In this document: piece by piece, positions 8,319 through 16,389 of the stretch
Layout: each line of letters begins with the position of its first letter
Position numbering within the stretch: the stretch's first letter is position 1
DNA from: Microvirga sp. BSC39
GTDB taxonomy: Bacteria > Pseudomonadota > Alphaproteobacteria > Rhizobiales > Beijerinckiaceae
NCBI RefSeq assembly: GCF_000739015.1
Contig: NZ_JPUG01000068.1
Span: 186,001-250,000, forward strand
Direction of reading: 5' to 3'
Length of the DNA: 64,000 nucleotides
The notes under the pieces: model-generated
What the model saw: the letters and a program-made list of their open reading frames with translations, nothing else
What the model was told of the DNA's origin: nothing
Database searches by the model: none
Program-made: the position numbers and the translations under genes

Positions 8319-10160
8319 ATGGACCACCGCACACCTTCCTTGCCGCCTAGAACGGCGCTGACCCGCTTCTCCGTCTCTCCCTTGTCCACCATGACCCGGC
8401 GCCTGGCCGATGTGGCGTCCGGCCGTGCGCCCGCCGATCTCGTGATCACCGGGGCCCGGGTGCTGTCCACCTACAGCGAGCGCATTGCGCCGGAGCGGGA
8501 GGTCTGGATCGCCGGCGGTCGCATTGCCGCCGTGAAGCCGGCCGGTTCCTACCGGCAGGTCGGAGGTGCGCCCAGCCGGGTCTATGACGCCAGGGGCGGC
8601 ATCATCGCGCCGGGGCTCGTCGATCCGCACATTCATATCGAGAGCAGCATGATCACGGCCTGCGCCTATGCGGAGGCAGCGCTGCTGAACGGCACCACCA
8701 CGATCTTCTGCGACAGCCACGAGATCGGCAACGTGATGGATGCAGCCGGCATCGAGATGATGCTGGAGGATGCGCGCCATGCACCGCTCTCGATCTTCCT
8801 CACGGTTCCCAGCACAGTTCCTGCCACCACGCCGGATCTCGAAACGGCCGGTGGCGACCTGACGCCCGAGAAGATCGCGGCGCTCTTCGACCGCTGGCCC
8901 GAAGCTGCGGCCCTCGGCGAGAAGATGGATTTCGTGCCGGTCACCATGGGCGACGAGCGCAGCCACGCGATCCTCGCAGCGGCGCTGGAGCGCGGCAAGC
9001 CGGTCTCCGGCCACATCTACGGGCGCGAGTTCGTGGCGGCTTATGCGGCAAGCGGCGTCACCGACACGCATGAAGCGATCGACCGGGACATCGCCGACGA
9101 TCTGCTCGATGCCGGCGTGTGGATCTTCCTGCGCGGCGGCCCGCCGACCACGCCGTGGCATTCGCTGCCTGAGGCGATCAAAACGATTACGGAGCTCGGC
9201 TCCTCGCACAAACGCATCTGCGTCTGCACGGATGATCGCGATGCGGACGATCTCATGCTGTTCGGCATGGACTGGGTCACGCGCGAAGCCCGCCGCGCCG
9301 GCATGAGCCGCGAGCAGGCCTGGAGCATGGGCTCGCTCCATCCTGCCACGCGCTTTGCCATGGACGGCGAGATCGGCGGCCTCGGCGGCGGACGGCGTGC
9401 CGATCTCGTGCTGCTGAGCGACGACCTCGACGTGCAGAACACCTGGTACGGCGGCGAACTCGTGGTCGAGGGGAAAAAGATCACGCCCGTGCTCGATCAG
9501 GCGCTCTCCAACCGCTACCGCTATCCCGACGAGGCCTATCGCACGGTCCACATGCCGAACGTGCCGAAGCTGATCCCGGATCTGCCGACCGAGGCCTGCA
9601 CAGCCAACGTCATCCGTGTGGCGCTGCCGGGCATCGTGCTCTTCCACGACAAAGTGCAGTTGCAGAAGGAAGAGAGCTGGGACGCTCTGCTCTCCAAGAA
9701 CGACCTCACCTTCGTGACCGTAATCGAGCGCCACGGCCGCACGGGCGGCAAGGGTGTGGCGCACGGCCTGCTCAAGGATTTCGGCCTGAAGAGCGGCGCG
9801 GTGGCGAGCAGCGTCGGGCATGACTCGCACAACGTGATCGTGGCCGGCACCAATGAGGCCGATATGCGCGTGGCGCTCGAGACTCTGATCGAGAGCCAAG
9901 GCGGCGTCTGCGTGGTGGATCAGGGCAAGGTCGTCGCCATGGTGCCGCTGCCCATCGCGGGCCTTCTTTCCGACAAGCGCGTGACCGAGGTGGCCGAGGA
10001 AACGCGTGCGCTCAAGGCGGCCTGGGAGAAGGCCGGCTGCAAGATCGCCTATATGGGATTCAACCTCATCCCGCTCTCGGTGATCCCGGAAATCCGCATC
10101 ACCGACAAGGGGCTCGTGCTGGTGCCGGAGATGGAGCTGGTGCCGCTTTACGAGAGGTGA
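8319..10160 (+). CDS. ade: Adenine deaminase
   Basis: 613 residues of the amidohydrolase superfamily. [16 protein letters not shown] near residues 98-113 carries the HxH metal motif of adenine deaminase (the ESSM extension is diagnostic), [16 protein letters not shown] follows, and [24 protein letters not shown] and [11 protein letters not shown] supply further metal and catalytic residues. It converts adenine to hypoxanthine with release of ammonia, for purine salvage or nitrogen use. The N-terminus has about 25 residues before the family core ([11 protein letters not shown]), so a start at the internal ATG near 8391 is possible. Monocistronic, convergent with the hydrolase gene. Confidence 0.93.
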   Translation: MDHRTPSLPPRTALTRFSVSPLSTMTRRLADVASGRAPADLVITGARVLSTYSERIAPEREVWIAGGRIAAVKPAGSYRQVGGAPSRVYDARGGIIAPGLVDPHIHIESSMITACAYAEAALLNGTTTIFCDSHEIGNVMDAAGIEMMLEDARHAPLSIFLTVPSTVPATTPDLETAGGDLTPEKIAALFDRWPEAAALGEKMDFVPVTMGDERSHAILAAALERGKPVSGHIYGREFVAAYAASGVTDTHEAIDRDIADDLLDAGVWIFLRGGPPTTPWHSLPEAIKTITELGSSHKRICVCTDDRDADDLMLFGMDWVTREARRAGMSREQAWSMGSLHPATRFAMDGEIGGLGGGRRADLVLLSDDLDVQNTWYGGELVVEGKKITPVLDQALSNRYRYPDEAYRTVHMPNVPKLIPDLPTEACTANVIRVALPGIVLFHDKVQLQKEESWDALLSKNDLTFVTVIERHGRTGGKGVAHGLLKDFGLKSGAVASSVGHDSHNVIVAGTNEADMRVALETLIESQGGVCVVDQGKVVAMVPLPIAGLLSDKRVTEVAEETRALKAAWEKAGCKIAYMGFNLIPLSVIPEIRITDKGLVLVPEMELVPLYER

Positions 10161-10164
10161 GTTC

Positions 10165-10974
10165 TCAGCGTGAGGCGGTGGCTTCGAAAGCAGCGACCGC
10201 CTCACGCATGGCAGCCACAAAGGCAGGATGCTGGTAAAGATCGTTGTGCCCCGCATCCGCAATCGTGCGATCAAGAACGAGATTGGGAATGGCGCTCCGC
10301 AAGGGCACAGTTCGACGCGGCGGGACGATGGTATCGCGGCCTGCTGCAATCAGTGCCGTGGGCGTCGGCCGATTCTTCACCAGATCAATGGTCGGCATGT
10401 GATGGCGCAGGAGGAGGTTCGTCGGCGCCCAGGAGAAGTGCTCCCGCGCCAGAGCTTTCAGCGAGTCGAACGGCGTGACGAGGATCAGGCCCGCGAGTTC
10501 CCGGCGGTGCGCCAGATTGGCTGCCACACCGCTGCCGATGCTGAAGCCGACCGCAACCACCTTCCGAGGGCGCTCCTGCTGCAGGTGATCGAAGATCGTC
10601 AGCGCATCCGCGAACAGCGCCTTCGCGCTCGGCTCTCCGCTGCTCGGCGGATAGCCGCGATAATGGAAGGCCATCACCTCATGGTCGGGAAAGAGCCCAT
10701 GCAGGGTGAGCGCGACGGCATCCGCGTTCCAGGCATTGCCGCCGAACCCGAGCAGGAGCGGCTTCTCGCCAGACGCCTTTCCAAGCCGCGCGCCGATGAG
10801 GCGATCGCCATCGGGTGTGGCCACTTCAAGTCTTTCTGCCGATGATGGAAGTAGAGGGCGATTGGCGGCCGCCATCTGAGCCGGGAACAGCATCCTGGTC
10901 TGGAACAAGGCCGTCACAAGGACGAGGCCCGCATAGAGCATGGCGATGCCGAGAACGAGAGTGAGAAGCCACAT
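10165..10974 (-). CDS. Alpha/beta hydrolase with N-terminal membrane anchor
   Basis: 269 residues. One transmembrane helix (residues 2-24, LLTLVLGIAMLYAGLVLVTALF) precedes a BEM46/YhfR-like alpha/beta hydrolase fold: GFGGNAWNADAV supplies the oxyanion region, GFSIGSG the nucleophile elbow with Ser, and ADAGHNDLYQ the catalytic His. The substrate is unknown; relatives are membrane-anchored serine hydrolases facing the periplasm. The start at 10974 puts the anchor at the N-terminus; the longer frame to 11181 overlaps the upstream FUSC gene out of frame. It follows the FUSC gene by 34 bases, so they are probably co-transcribed. Confidence 0.86.
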   Translation of the reverse strand: MWLLTLVLGIAMLYAGLVLVTALFQTRMLFPAQMAAANRPLLPSSAERLEVATPDGDRLIGARLGKASGEKPLLLGFGGNAWNADAVALTLHGLFPDHEVMAFHYRGYPPSSGEPSAKALFADALTIFDHLQQERPRKVVAVGFSIGSGVAANLAHRRELAGLILVTPFDSLKALAREHFSWAPTNLLLRHHMPTIDLVKNRPTPTALIAAGRDTIVPPRRTVPLRSAIPNLVLDRTIADAGHNDLYQHPAFVAAMREAVAAFEATASR

Positions 10975-11008
10975 GGGTGCTGACCTGGATGTTCGAGCCA
11001 CAGGCACA

Positions 11009-12130
11009 TCAACTCCCTGCAGCCGTTTTGGTGCGCCCTGAGGCCAACTCGTCGGTGCGGGCAAGCAGATCGCCGAGGTTCTTCTGGAACTGCTCGAAGG
11101 CGAAACCCAGGGCGAACACCTGTCCGACCGTCTTTCCGGTAAGCTCGCGAATGAGCGCATCGACTCGCAGCGCGTCCGCATCGCCGTTGAATGCCTCCAA
11201 GGCCGCGCGGAAGGTTTCCGGATCCGGCGCCTTCGTGTGGTTGCGAAGAGCGTCGGCCAGGCTCAGGAGCAACGCACGCGTGGCCTGATGCAGTGCTGTG
11301 AGCGAGGGCCTGAGCCTGTCCAGAACCGGAGCGGGCAGGGGACCGGACGCCGCACGGCCGATCATCACGAGGTCATGGCGCACCCGGTAGAGGGTGCGGA
11401 TGAGCGGCTCGGGATCGGGTGCCTCGGTGAGGTGGGTTCGGCGCTCCCGTGCCGCTTCTTCCGCGGCGGCTTCCGCCTTCTTCAGAGCCGAGCGGATCTG
11501 CGGGTGGATCTTCTGCAGGGCCGAGCGGCCTGTCAGGCCCGCGGTCAGCTCGTCGATGAACACGGTAACAAGGTCCGCGTTGAGCGACACGACCTTGGCG
11601 GCGGCCTCCGTCATCAGGGTATGGGCCCGCGCCGGCAGCACGAAAACGGCAACGAGCACCCCGACGATGTTGCCCAGCGTGATCTCCAGCACCCGGTCGA
11701 TGGCCGAGGCAAGAGGGCCGATGGCCTGTCCTGTCGGCGGCAGCAGCATGATGAGCGACGTGATCGGCGCCACGCGGAAGGCTGGCTTGACGGCTGCAAG
11801 GATCGCCAGGGGGAACAGGGCTACGATGATGGCGAGCCCGAGAGTCAGAGCCGAGTCGTGCGGAATGAGAGCGGCGATCACCCCGCCATAGACTGCTCCC
11901 GCGAGCGTGCCGCTGAAGCGCTCGACGGCAGCCTTGAGGGAGCCGCCGACGCTCGCCTGCATCACCACGACGGCGGTGATCACCGCCCAATAGCCCTGCG
12001 GCATGTCGAAGAAACGGGTAACCGCGTAGGCCAGGACACCCGCGATGGTGACCCGCAGAGCCAGCCTCAGCTCCGCGCCCCGCGCGCCGATGCGTTCGCC
12101 TGCTCGCTCGATCCACCCAGACAATGCCAT
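11009..12130 (-). CDS. FUSC-family inner-membrane transporter
   Basis: 373 residues. Six hydrophobic segments lie in the first 170 residues, including QGYWAVITAVVVMQASVGGSLKAA, the characteristic FUSC/aromatic acid exporter block. The rest is a soluble, helical region (about 180-373) with a likely coiled coil near KKAEAAAEEAARERR. The family includes AaeB-type efflux subunits and fusaric acid resistance proteins; here no membrane fusion partner gene is adjacent, so the substrate and even transport are unproven. It lies between a zinc-ribbon gene and the anchored hydrolase on the same strand. Confidence 0.84.
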   Translation of the reverse strand: MALSGWIERAGERIGARGAELRLALRVTIAGVLAYAVTRFFDMPQGYWAVITAVVVMQASVGGSLKAAVERFSGTLAGAVYGGVIAALIPHDSALTLGLAIIVALFPLAILAAVKPAFRVAPITSLIMLLPPTGQAIGPLASAIDRVLEITLGNIVGVLVAVFVLPARAHTLMTEAAAKVVSLNADLVTVFIDELTAGLTGRSALQKIHPQIRSALKKAEAAAEEAARERRTHLTEAPDPEPLIRTLYRVRHDLVMIGRAASGPLPAPVLDRLRPSLTALHQATRALLLSLADALRNHTKAPDPETFRAALEAFNGDADALRVDALIRELTGKTVGQVFALGFAFEQFQKNLGDLLARTDELASGRTKTAAGS

Positions 12131-12204
12131 GCGATTCTCCGAACGCGGAGCATAGCGGGTGGTTCGCAGGATGGACTACGGAAACGGCGCCTGGCCGGAC
12201 GAGG

Positions 12205-12387
12205 CTATTCGCGCGGCAGAACCACGAGGCTTGCTCCGCAATCGTCGCAGGTGCCGAGGCTGGGCGACGCGATCATCTGTGACGTGCCGCATTCTGGGCA
12301 GCCCTTGAGGGCCATCCTGAGGGATCCCACCGTGTGATGGGCGCTTTGACGGTGAGCCTCACTCGCCCCGACGATGCTCTCGAACAT
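12205..12387 (-). CDS. Small zinc-ribbon protein
   Basis: 60 residues with CPECG at 30-34 and CDDCG at 47-51, the two knuckles of a zinc ribbon. GGGAGG lies 5 bases before the ATG at 12387, a strong ribosome site supporting translation. No family is recognised; such stand-alone ribbons may bind RNA, DNA or another protein. It lies in a same-strand run from 13240 to 10165. Confidence 0.65.
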   Translation of the reverse strand: MFESIVGASEAHRQSAHHTVGSLRMALKGCPECGTSQMIASPSLGTCDDCGASLVVLPRE

Positions 12388-12457
12388 GGCTGCCTCCCTT
12401 GTGGCGCCAAGATGCTGCGCCCCACCGGCAGGCTCGTCAACGAAGCTTTCTAGGTAT

Positions 12458-12832
12458 TCAGGCCGGTTCCCGGTGGCCGGTCGTCAGGATCGGTTCGAAG
12501 CGTGTGACAAAGCACGCCACGACGGAGAACAGGCCGAAGAGAACATGCGGCCAGAGCACCCGGTCGGCAAAGCCGAACAGGAACGGTGAGGCCGCCAGCA
12601 CAGCTCCGCCGAGCCCGTCGAGGATCAGATGCATGGGCATTGGCAGGATTTTCAGGAGGCCGAGTTCGTAGGCCGTCACGACGGAATACAGGATCGCTCC
12701 TACGCCGAACACGATGGCCACCCATGTGGCGGCCGCCACATCCGCAAAGCCGAAGAGCCACGGGCTTGCCATGAGCGCGATGCCCCAGAGGTAATCGATC
12801 ACGCCATGCACGCGGGTAGGAAGAAAACGCAT
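12458..12832 (-). CDS. SPW-repeat membrane protein
   Basis: 124 residues with four predicted membrane helices and two copies of the SPW motif: MASPWLFGFAD near residues 21-31 and AASPFLFGFAD near 82-93, each followed by a Trp (ATW, LWPH). This is the SPW-repeat family (PF03779), of unknown function, common in Hyphomicrobiales. It is the last gene of a likely operon headed by an EcfG-type promoter (tiny membrane protein, glutaredoxin-like, this gene). A second family member lies at 32393-32773. Confidence 0.86.
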   Translation of the reverse strand: MRFLPTRVHGVIDYLWGIALMASPWLFGFADVAAATWVAIVFGVGAILYSVVTAYELGLLKILPMPMHLILDGLGGAVLAASPFLFGFADRVLWPHVLFGLFSVVACFVTRFEPILTTGHREPA

Positions 12833-12843
12833 GATGGTGCTCT

Positions 12844-13107
12844 TTAGGCCCGTGCCGCACCTTGCGCGCCACCGGTGTTCTGCTCGAGCCACTGGATGAT
12901 GTCGCGGCTTTCCAGGATCGGCTCTCCGTCGACGACGAGGCAGGGCACCTGGGTCTTCCCGGTCAGCTGCGCGAGCCTGTCCTTCGCGCCCTCGGTCTCG
13001 TTGACCTCCAGATACGCGATCCGGTCCTGCAGGCCGCGCTCCTCGATGAAGTCGCGGACGCGGGCCGAATAGGGGCAGGCCCATTTGTGAATGAGTTCGA
13101 GCTTCAA
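12844..13107 (-). CDS. Glutaredoxin/GST-N-like thioredoxin-fold protein
   Basis: 87 residues. KLELIHKWACPYSARVRDFIEERG has a thioredoxin-fold CPYS active site at Cys11, and TQVPCLVVDGEPILESRDIIQWLE is the cis-Pro and glutathione-binding block of GST N-terminal domains. It is likely a monothiol-type glutaredoxin or maleylpyruvate isomerase-like thiol protein in the cytoplasm. There is no ATG at the natural N-terminus; a TTG at 13107 preceded by AAAGGACAGG is the best start and gives the correct fold boundary. It is the middle gene of the EcfG-linked trio. Confidence 0.8.
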   Translation of the reverse strand: MKLELIHKWACPYSARVRDFIEERGLQDRIAYLEVNETEGAKDRLAQLTGKTQVPCLVVDGEPILESRDIIQWLEQNTGGAQGAARA

Positions 13108-13129
13108 GATCCTGTCCTTTCGGGGGCTG

Positions 13130-13240
13130 TTACTTGAGGGAGCGACGGCGCCGGCGGAGCAGCGTGGCGATCCCGACAATGAGGCCGGACAGCACGATGA
13201 TCGTGCCGATCGTCATCAGCCAGATGGCGCCGCCCTCCAT
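13130..13240 (-). CDS. 36-residue single-pass membrane protein
   Basis: A tiny gene with GAGGGAGAG just upstream of the ATG at 13240. The product has one hydrophobic helix (AIWLMTIGTIIVLSGLIVGI, residues 5-24) followed by LRRRRRSLK, so an N-out, C-in orientation is expected. It begins 29 bases after an EcfG-type promoter and lies 22 bases ahead of the glutaredoxin-like gene. Function unknown; small stress-induced membrane proteins of this build often modulate larger membrane complexes. Confidence 0.65.
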   Translation of the reverse strand: MEGGAIWLMTIGTIIVLSGLIVGIATLLRRRRRSLK

Positions 13241-13268
13241 GGAGTCTCTCCCTCACAATCTGTTCGCC

Positions 13269-13293
13269 AACGTCGGGCGCGTGCGCCTGTTCC
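13269..13293 (-). promoter_or_regulatory. EcfG-type (general stress) promoter for 13240-12458 operon
   Basis: On the minus strand GGAAC (13293-13289), a 16-base spacer and CGTT (13272-13269) match the sigma-EcfG consensus GGAAC-N16/17-CGTT of Alphaproteobacteria. It is 29 bases before the ATG of the 36-residue membrane protein. Confidence 0.7.
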
Positions 13294-13367
13294 GTATGGC
13301 TCCCGGCCTTGTGCGGGTAGCGGCTCGCTCTACTTCGCCAGACGTCAGCGAGAGGGCACGACGGCGC

Positions 13368-13634
13368 ATGAGCAGGATCGAATGGCGGCAGGATCGGGTG
13401 GCTGGCGTGCCGCTGAACCGCCATGTCGGCTTCGTCGGGGCCATCGAGGTCGGCAGCGTGGCCTATGACGGCAGCAACCGGTTCTGGATCTGGTCGACGC
13501 CCCTGCAGGAGGATGCCTGGGGCTATGGACCCACCGAGCAGGCGGCCAGAACGGCCCTCGAACTGTGGCTGGCGTCCTGGCTGGAAAACTTCCGGCCGTT
13601 CTTTCAGGCTGGCGACGCCCCGCCGCCAGCCTGA
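13368..13634 (+). CDS. Hypothetical protein (88 residues)
   Basis: The product runs MSRIEWRQDR to QAGDAPPPA and is soluble, rich in Trp (7 residues) and acidic at the centre: VGFVGAIEVGSVAYDGSNRFWIWSTPLQEDAWGYGPTE-type text suggests a compact beta-sheet followed by one helix (ARTALELWLASWLENF). A GAGAGGG box lies 11 bases before the ATG at 13368. No family recognised. It is divergent from the EcfG-linked operon and convergent with the 86-residue protein gene. Confidence 0.6.
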   Translation: MSRIEWRQDRVAGVPLNRHVGFVGAIEVGSVAYDGSNRFWIWSTPLQEDAWGYGPTEQAARTALELWLASWLENFRPFFQAGDAPPPA

Positions 13635-13656
13635 CCGATATGGAACGTATGGTCCG

Positions 13657-13917
13657 TCAGACCCGGGTGTTGCGGCCGCGGCCCATGAAGTAGAAGACCA
13701 GGGCCGCGATGACCACGACTGCGACGATGATCCAGATCCAGTCCATGCCCTCGCCGGCAGCACCGCCGGGATTGGCAGCCGTGGTCGTTCCGGACGGAGA
13801 GGTCGTTCCACCGCCAGGGGTGCCGGGAGTTCCGCCCGGCGTGGTCTGGGCCATGGCGATGGCGCTCCAGACGGTCAGCATCATGGTCAACAGGGAAACC
13901 TTGAGCGTTTCGATCAT
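13657..13917 (-). CDS. Secreted/membrane small protein, Gly-Pro-Thr-rich
   Basis: 86 residues: a signal peptide (LKVSLLTMMLTVWSAIAMAQ, cleavage near 24), a flexible TTPGGTPGTPGGGTTSPSGTTT linker at 25-46, then one membrane helix (IWIIVAVVVIAALVFYFMG) and a basic tail RGRNTRV. AAGGAGAG is placed correctly before the ATG at 13917; a longer frame to 14010 has no support. An EcfG-type promoter lies 37 bases upstream. Function unknown; probably an envelope stress protein of the general stress regulon. Confidence 0.72.
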   Translation of the reverse strand: MIETLKVSLLTMMLTVWSAIAMAQTTPGGTPGTPGGGTTSPSGTTTAANPGGAAGEGMDWIWIIVAVVVIAALVFYFMGRGRNTRV

Positions 13918-13953
13918 CTGATCTCTCCTTGTCCCGACATCGGGCATAGGATC

Positions 13954-13979
13954 AACGTCCTCATGCGACACCCCGTTCC
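13954..13979 (-). promoter_or_regulatory. EcfG-type promoter for the Gly/Pro/Thr-rich membrane protein
   Basis: Minus strand GGAAC (13979-13975), 17-base spacer, CGTT (13957-13954). The start codon of the target is at 13917. Confidence 0.68.
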
Positions 13980-14067
13980 GGAAACCCGAGCGGAGGCTGT
14001 CTCGGAACAAGGGCGGCTCCGCCTCAGTTGTCGCGACACGCTTTCCTCTTGGACAAGGAACGTGCGG

Positions 14068-14448
14068 GTGCCTTCAGAAGACCAATCTCCGGTGATCGTT
14101 CTGGTGGACGAGGAGCCGACCATCCGGCAGGCCACTGCCCGCCATCTGCGCGAGGCCTCCTTCCAGGTCGTGGAGGCGGCGGATTCGGACGAGGCCCTGA
14201 AGCACCTCGAAACCTCGTCCACGGTCCATGCTCTCGTGACGGACGCTCACCTTCCCGGCACGATCGACGGGCACGAACTCGCCGGTCTGGCACGCAGGCG
14301 CTGGCCCGATCTCGCGGTGGTGATGATGTCCGGGCATTCGGACGCCACCTCGGGTCCCGTGCCGCCTGGGGCCGAGTTCGTCGCCAAGCCCTATCTGACC
14401 ACCCATCTCGTTCCAACCCTGAACCGGCTGCTCGGGAGAGGCGCATGA
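14068..14448 (+). CDS. Single-domain response regulator (receiver)
   Basis: 126 residues, a stand-alone receiver. VIVLVDEEPTIRQATARHLREASF holds the acidic pocket (Asp-Glu-Glu), LVTDAHLPG contains the phosphoacceptor Asp, VVMMSGHSD the switch Ser and FVAKPY the Lys. No output domain, so it acts by protein contact or as a phosphate sink. A GTG at 14068 with AAGGA 8 bases ahead gives the best start. A weak GGAAC-N17-AGTT lies at 14004-14029. Its stop overlaps the next ATG by 4 bases, coupling it to the SGNH hydrolase. Confidence 0.83.
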   Translation: MPSEDQSPVIVLVDEEPTIRQATARHLREASFQVVEAADSDEALKHLETSSTVHALVTDAHLPGTIDGHELAGLARRRWPDLAVVMMSGHSDATSGPVPPGAEFVAKPYLTTHLVPTLNRLLGRGA

Positions 14449-15080
14449 CCCACGTGGTTCTGCTCGGCGACAGCATCTTCGACAACGGCGCCTATGTGCG
14501 GCGCGGCGAGCCTGACGTGATCAAGCAGGTCCAGGCGAAGCTTCCGGGCGACGGGAGGGCAACGCTCTGCGCAGTCGACGGCGCCGTCACGACCGGGGTC
14601 CTGAGCCAGCTGTCTCGGGTGCCGTCGGATGCGACCCACCTCGTCGTGAGCGTCGGCGGCAACGATGCCCTGCGTCACAGCGGAATGCTGCGCGAGCAGG
14701 CCCGCTCGGTCGCCGAGGTGATCGGCCGGTTCGCCGCCGTGCAGGACGAGTTCGCCCGCAATTACCGCGCCATGCTCGACCGCGTTCTCGACCGAGGCCT
14801 GCCGACCTCCGTCTGCACGATCTACGATGCCCGTTTCCCCGATCCCCAAGAGCAGCGCCTCGTCGTGACGGCGTTGTCCATCTTCAACGACGTCATCACC
14901 CGCGAGGCCTTTTCCCGCAGGATTCCCCTGATCGATCTGCGCCTCATCTGCGACGAGGCGGACGACTATGCCAATCCCATCGAGCCCTCCGCGAAGGGCG
15001 GCGAAAAGATCGCCGGCGTGATCGCCCAGGTGGTGGCCGGGAACACCATTTTCCCGCGCTCACAGGTCTACGCACAGTGA
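14445..15080 (+). CDS. SGNH/GDSL-type hydrolase
   Basis: 211 residues. HVVLLGDSIFDNGAY at 3-17 contains block I with catalytic Ser10 (GDSI), SVGGNDALRH near 69-78 is block III with the oxyanion Asn, and NPIEPSAKGGEKIA near 177-190 sits where the Asp-x-x-His block V is expected, but the usual DxxH is replaced by EPSAKGG, so the His is not evident. Without a signal peptide it should be cytoplasmic. Substrate unknown. Translationally coupled to the upstream receiver. Confidence 0.8.
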   Translation: MTHVVLLGDSIFDNGAYVRRGEPDVIKQVQAKLPGDGRATLCAVDGAVTTGVLSQLSRVPSDATHLVVSVGGNDALRHSGMLREQARSVAEVIGRFAAVQDEFARNYRAMLDRVLDRGLPTSVCTIYDARFPDPQEQRLVVTALSIFNDVITREAFSRRIPLIDLRLICDEADDYANPIEPSAKGGEKIAGVIAQVVAGNTIFPRSQVYAQ

Positions 15081-15148
15081 GCTGCTCAGTCTCGTGAGGG
15101 GGGCTGACCTGTGCGTCCAAGGCCCTTGTTGCTTCAAAACTTGGAGCA

Positions 15149-15170
15149 TTTCTGAACAAACTTTCAGAAA
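15149..15170. promoter_or_regulatory. Inverted repeat upstream of Tyr-rich protein gene
   Basis: TTTCTGA (15149-15155) and TCAGAAA (15164-15170) are exact complements with an 8-base gap, in the AT-rich stretch 114 bases ahead of the gene at 15284. It may be an operator; no regulator can be named. Confidence 0.3.
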
Positions 15171-15283
15171 ACCTTGATTTTACAAAGAAAGATAAGGGTT
15201 TGGCAGCTAAGCTGCGAACCAAATCTCAAGTTCCGAATTGAATTGGCATTGAAGGGTATTTGCCACTTCTCACGAGGTCGACC

Positions 15284-15850
15284 ATGAAGAGGTTCGCATT
15301 ACTGGCAAGTGTTGCCATCATCACTGTCGGAAGCGTCGGGACCGCTGATGCTCAGTACCGGCGCCACCATCGCGGTGGTTGGAATAATGGCGGCGCGGTT
15401 GCCGCCGGCCTGATCGGCGGCGCCGTCCTCGGCGGCCTGCTCACCGCTGCGGCCACCCCGTCCTACGCCTACCCGGGCTATGGCTACTATCCCTACAGCG
15501 CTCCGGCCTACGGCTATCGGTCCACCTATAGCTACGGCTACGGTTATCCGGCGGCCTATCCGGCTTATAGCGCTCCGGCTTATGGCTATTACTCGGCACC
15601 GGTAACCCGCGTCGTCTACCAGCCGGCCCCTGTCTACCAGACCCGCGTCGTCTACCGTCAGCCGCGCGTAGCGACCCGGGTCGTGTATCGCGAGCCGCGC
15701 TATCGCACCCGGGTCGTGTACCGCGACCGGGACCGTGCGGCTTACTATCGAACCACCCGTGGGGATGTGGTCGTCACCGGCTCGCTCCGCCGCCACAACC
15801 GAGAGATGGACCGGGTCCGCCGCTGGGAAGACACCCGCTCGAGCCGGTAA
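15284..15850 (+). CDS. Secreted glycine/tyrosine-rich protein with TRVVYR repeats
   Basis: 188 residues. A signal peptide (MKRFALLASVAIITVGSVGT, cleavage after ADA near 23) is followed by a basic RRHHRGGW patch, a glycine-zipper segment (AAGLIGGAVLGGLLTAAA), a PGYGYYPY/AYGY repeat region at 65-108, and four to five copies of TRVVYR/Q spaced by short Pro-rich links at 114-155. The end is highly charged. Similar low-complexity periplasmic proteins are common in Methylobacteriaceae but lack a known function; Tyr-rich tracts suggest an extracellular or surface structural role. An AT-rich, 200-base upstream region likely holds its promoter. Confidence 0.8.
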   Translation: MKRFALLASVAIITVGSVGTADAQYRRHHRGGWNNGGAVAAGLIGGAVLGGLLTAAATPSYAYPGYGYYPYSAPAYGYRSTYSYGYGYPAAYPAYSAPAYGYYSAPVTRVVYQPAPVYQTRVVYRQPRVATRVVYREPRYRTRVVYRDRDRAAYYRTTRGDVVVTGSLRRHNREMDRVRRWEDTRSSR

Positions 15851-15892
15851 TTAGAGCGGAGCCGCCCAACCAAGCTCCGCCCAGCCCAAAAA

Positions 15893-15918
15893 GAAAAACC
15901 GCCCGGAAGGGCGGTTTT
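15893..15918. terminator. Bidirectional Rho-independent terminator
   Basis: AAAAACCGCCC and GGGCGGTTTTT form a long stem around GGAA, with T-runs on both strands. It serves the Tyr-rich protein gene (plus) and rpmG (minus). Confidence 0.9.
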
Positions 15919-15945
15919 TATCTGAGCAGTTCTATTGGAAGCCGA

Positions 15946-16113
15946 TTACTTGATCTTGGCTTCCTTGAACTCGACGTGCTTCTTCGCGACCGGGTCGTAC
16001 TTTTTGAAGGTCATCTTCTCGGTCATCGTGCGCGAGTTCTTCTTCGTCACGTAGAAATAGCCCGTGTCGGCGGTGGAGACGAGCTTCACTTTGATCGTTG
16101 CGGCTTTGGCCAT
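15946..16113 (-). CDS. rpmG: 50S ribosomal protein L33
   Basis: 55 residues, [20 protein letters not shown] onward, with [26 protein letters not shown] L33 core and the ending [10 protein letters not shown]. It is the zinc-free form: the CxxC pairs of the C+ paralogue are absent. An AGAGG box precedes the ATG at 16113 and a strong terminator follows at 15918-15893. It is a component of the large ribosomal subunit near the E site. Monocistronic. Confidence 0.95.
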   Translation of the reverse strand: MAKAATIKVKLVSTADTGYFYVTKKNSRTMTEKMTFKKYDPVAKKHVEFKEAKIK

Positions 16114-16389
16114 GGTTCAAGACCTCTTGTTCGTTTCGGCGGTTCGGGTGGCCTCAGGGCGTTGCCGAAACGCAAAGGCCGGGCGAACCCGGCCGGAAAA
16201 TCGTGCGGTTCCCATGCCCGATTATCGCGAGCCCGTCAAGGGTGAAGGACAGGAGGGAGGCGGATTCTCACCTTACAGGTTGTCCCTGGCCTGCCAAGCA
16301 GAGCCCAGGATCGCTGGACGAGAATGGCGCCCTTTTCCTGCTCGCGCTCCCGGATCTTCGCTGCGCTTCGTCCGGGGTGACGATCCTGG

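Noticed and set aside
8286..10349. 687-residue antisense frame
   Set aside because: Lies opposite the adenine deaminase gene; typical mirror frame in GC-rich DNA.
14004..14029. EcfG promoter for the receiver gene
   Set aside because: The -10 reads AGTT in place of CGTT; kept only as a weak note.
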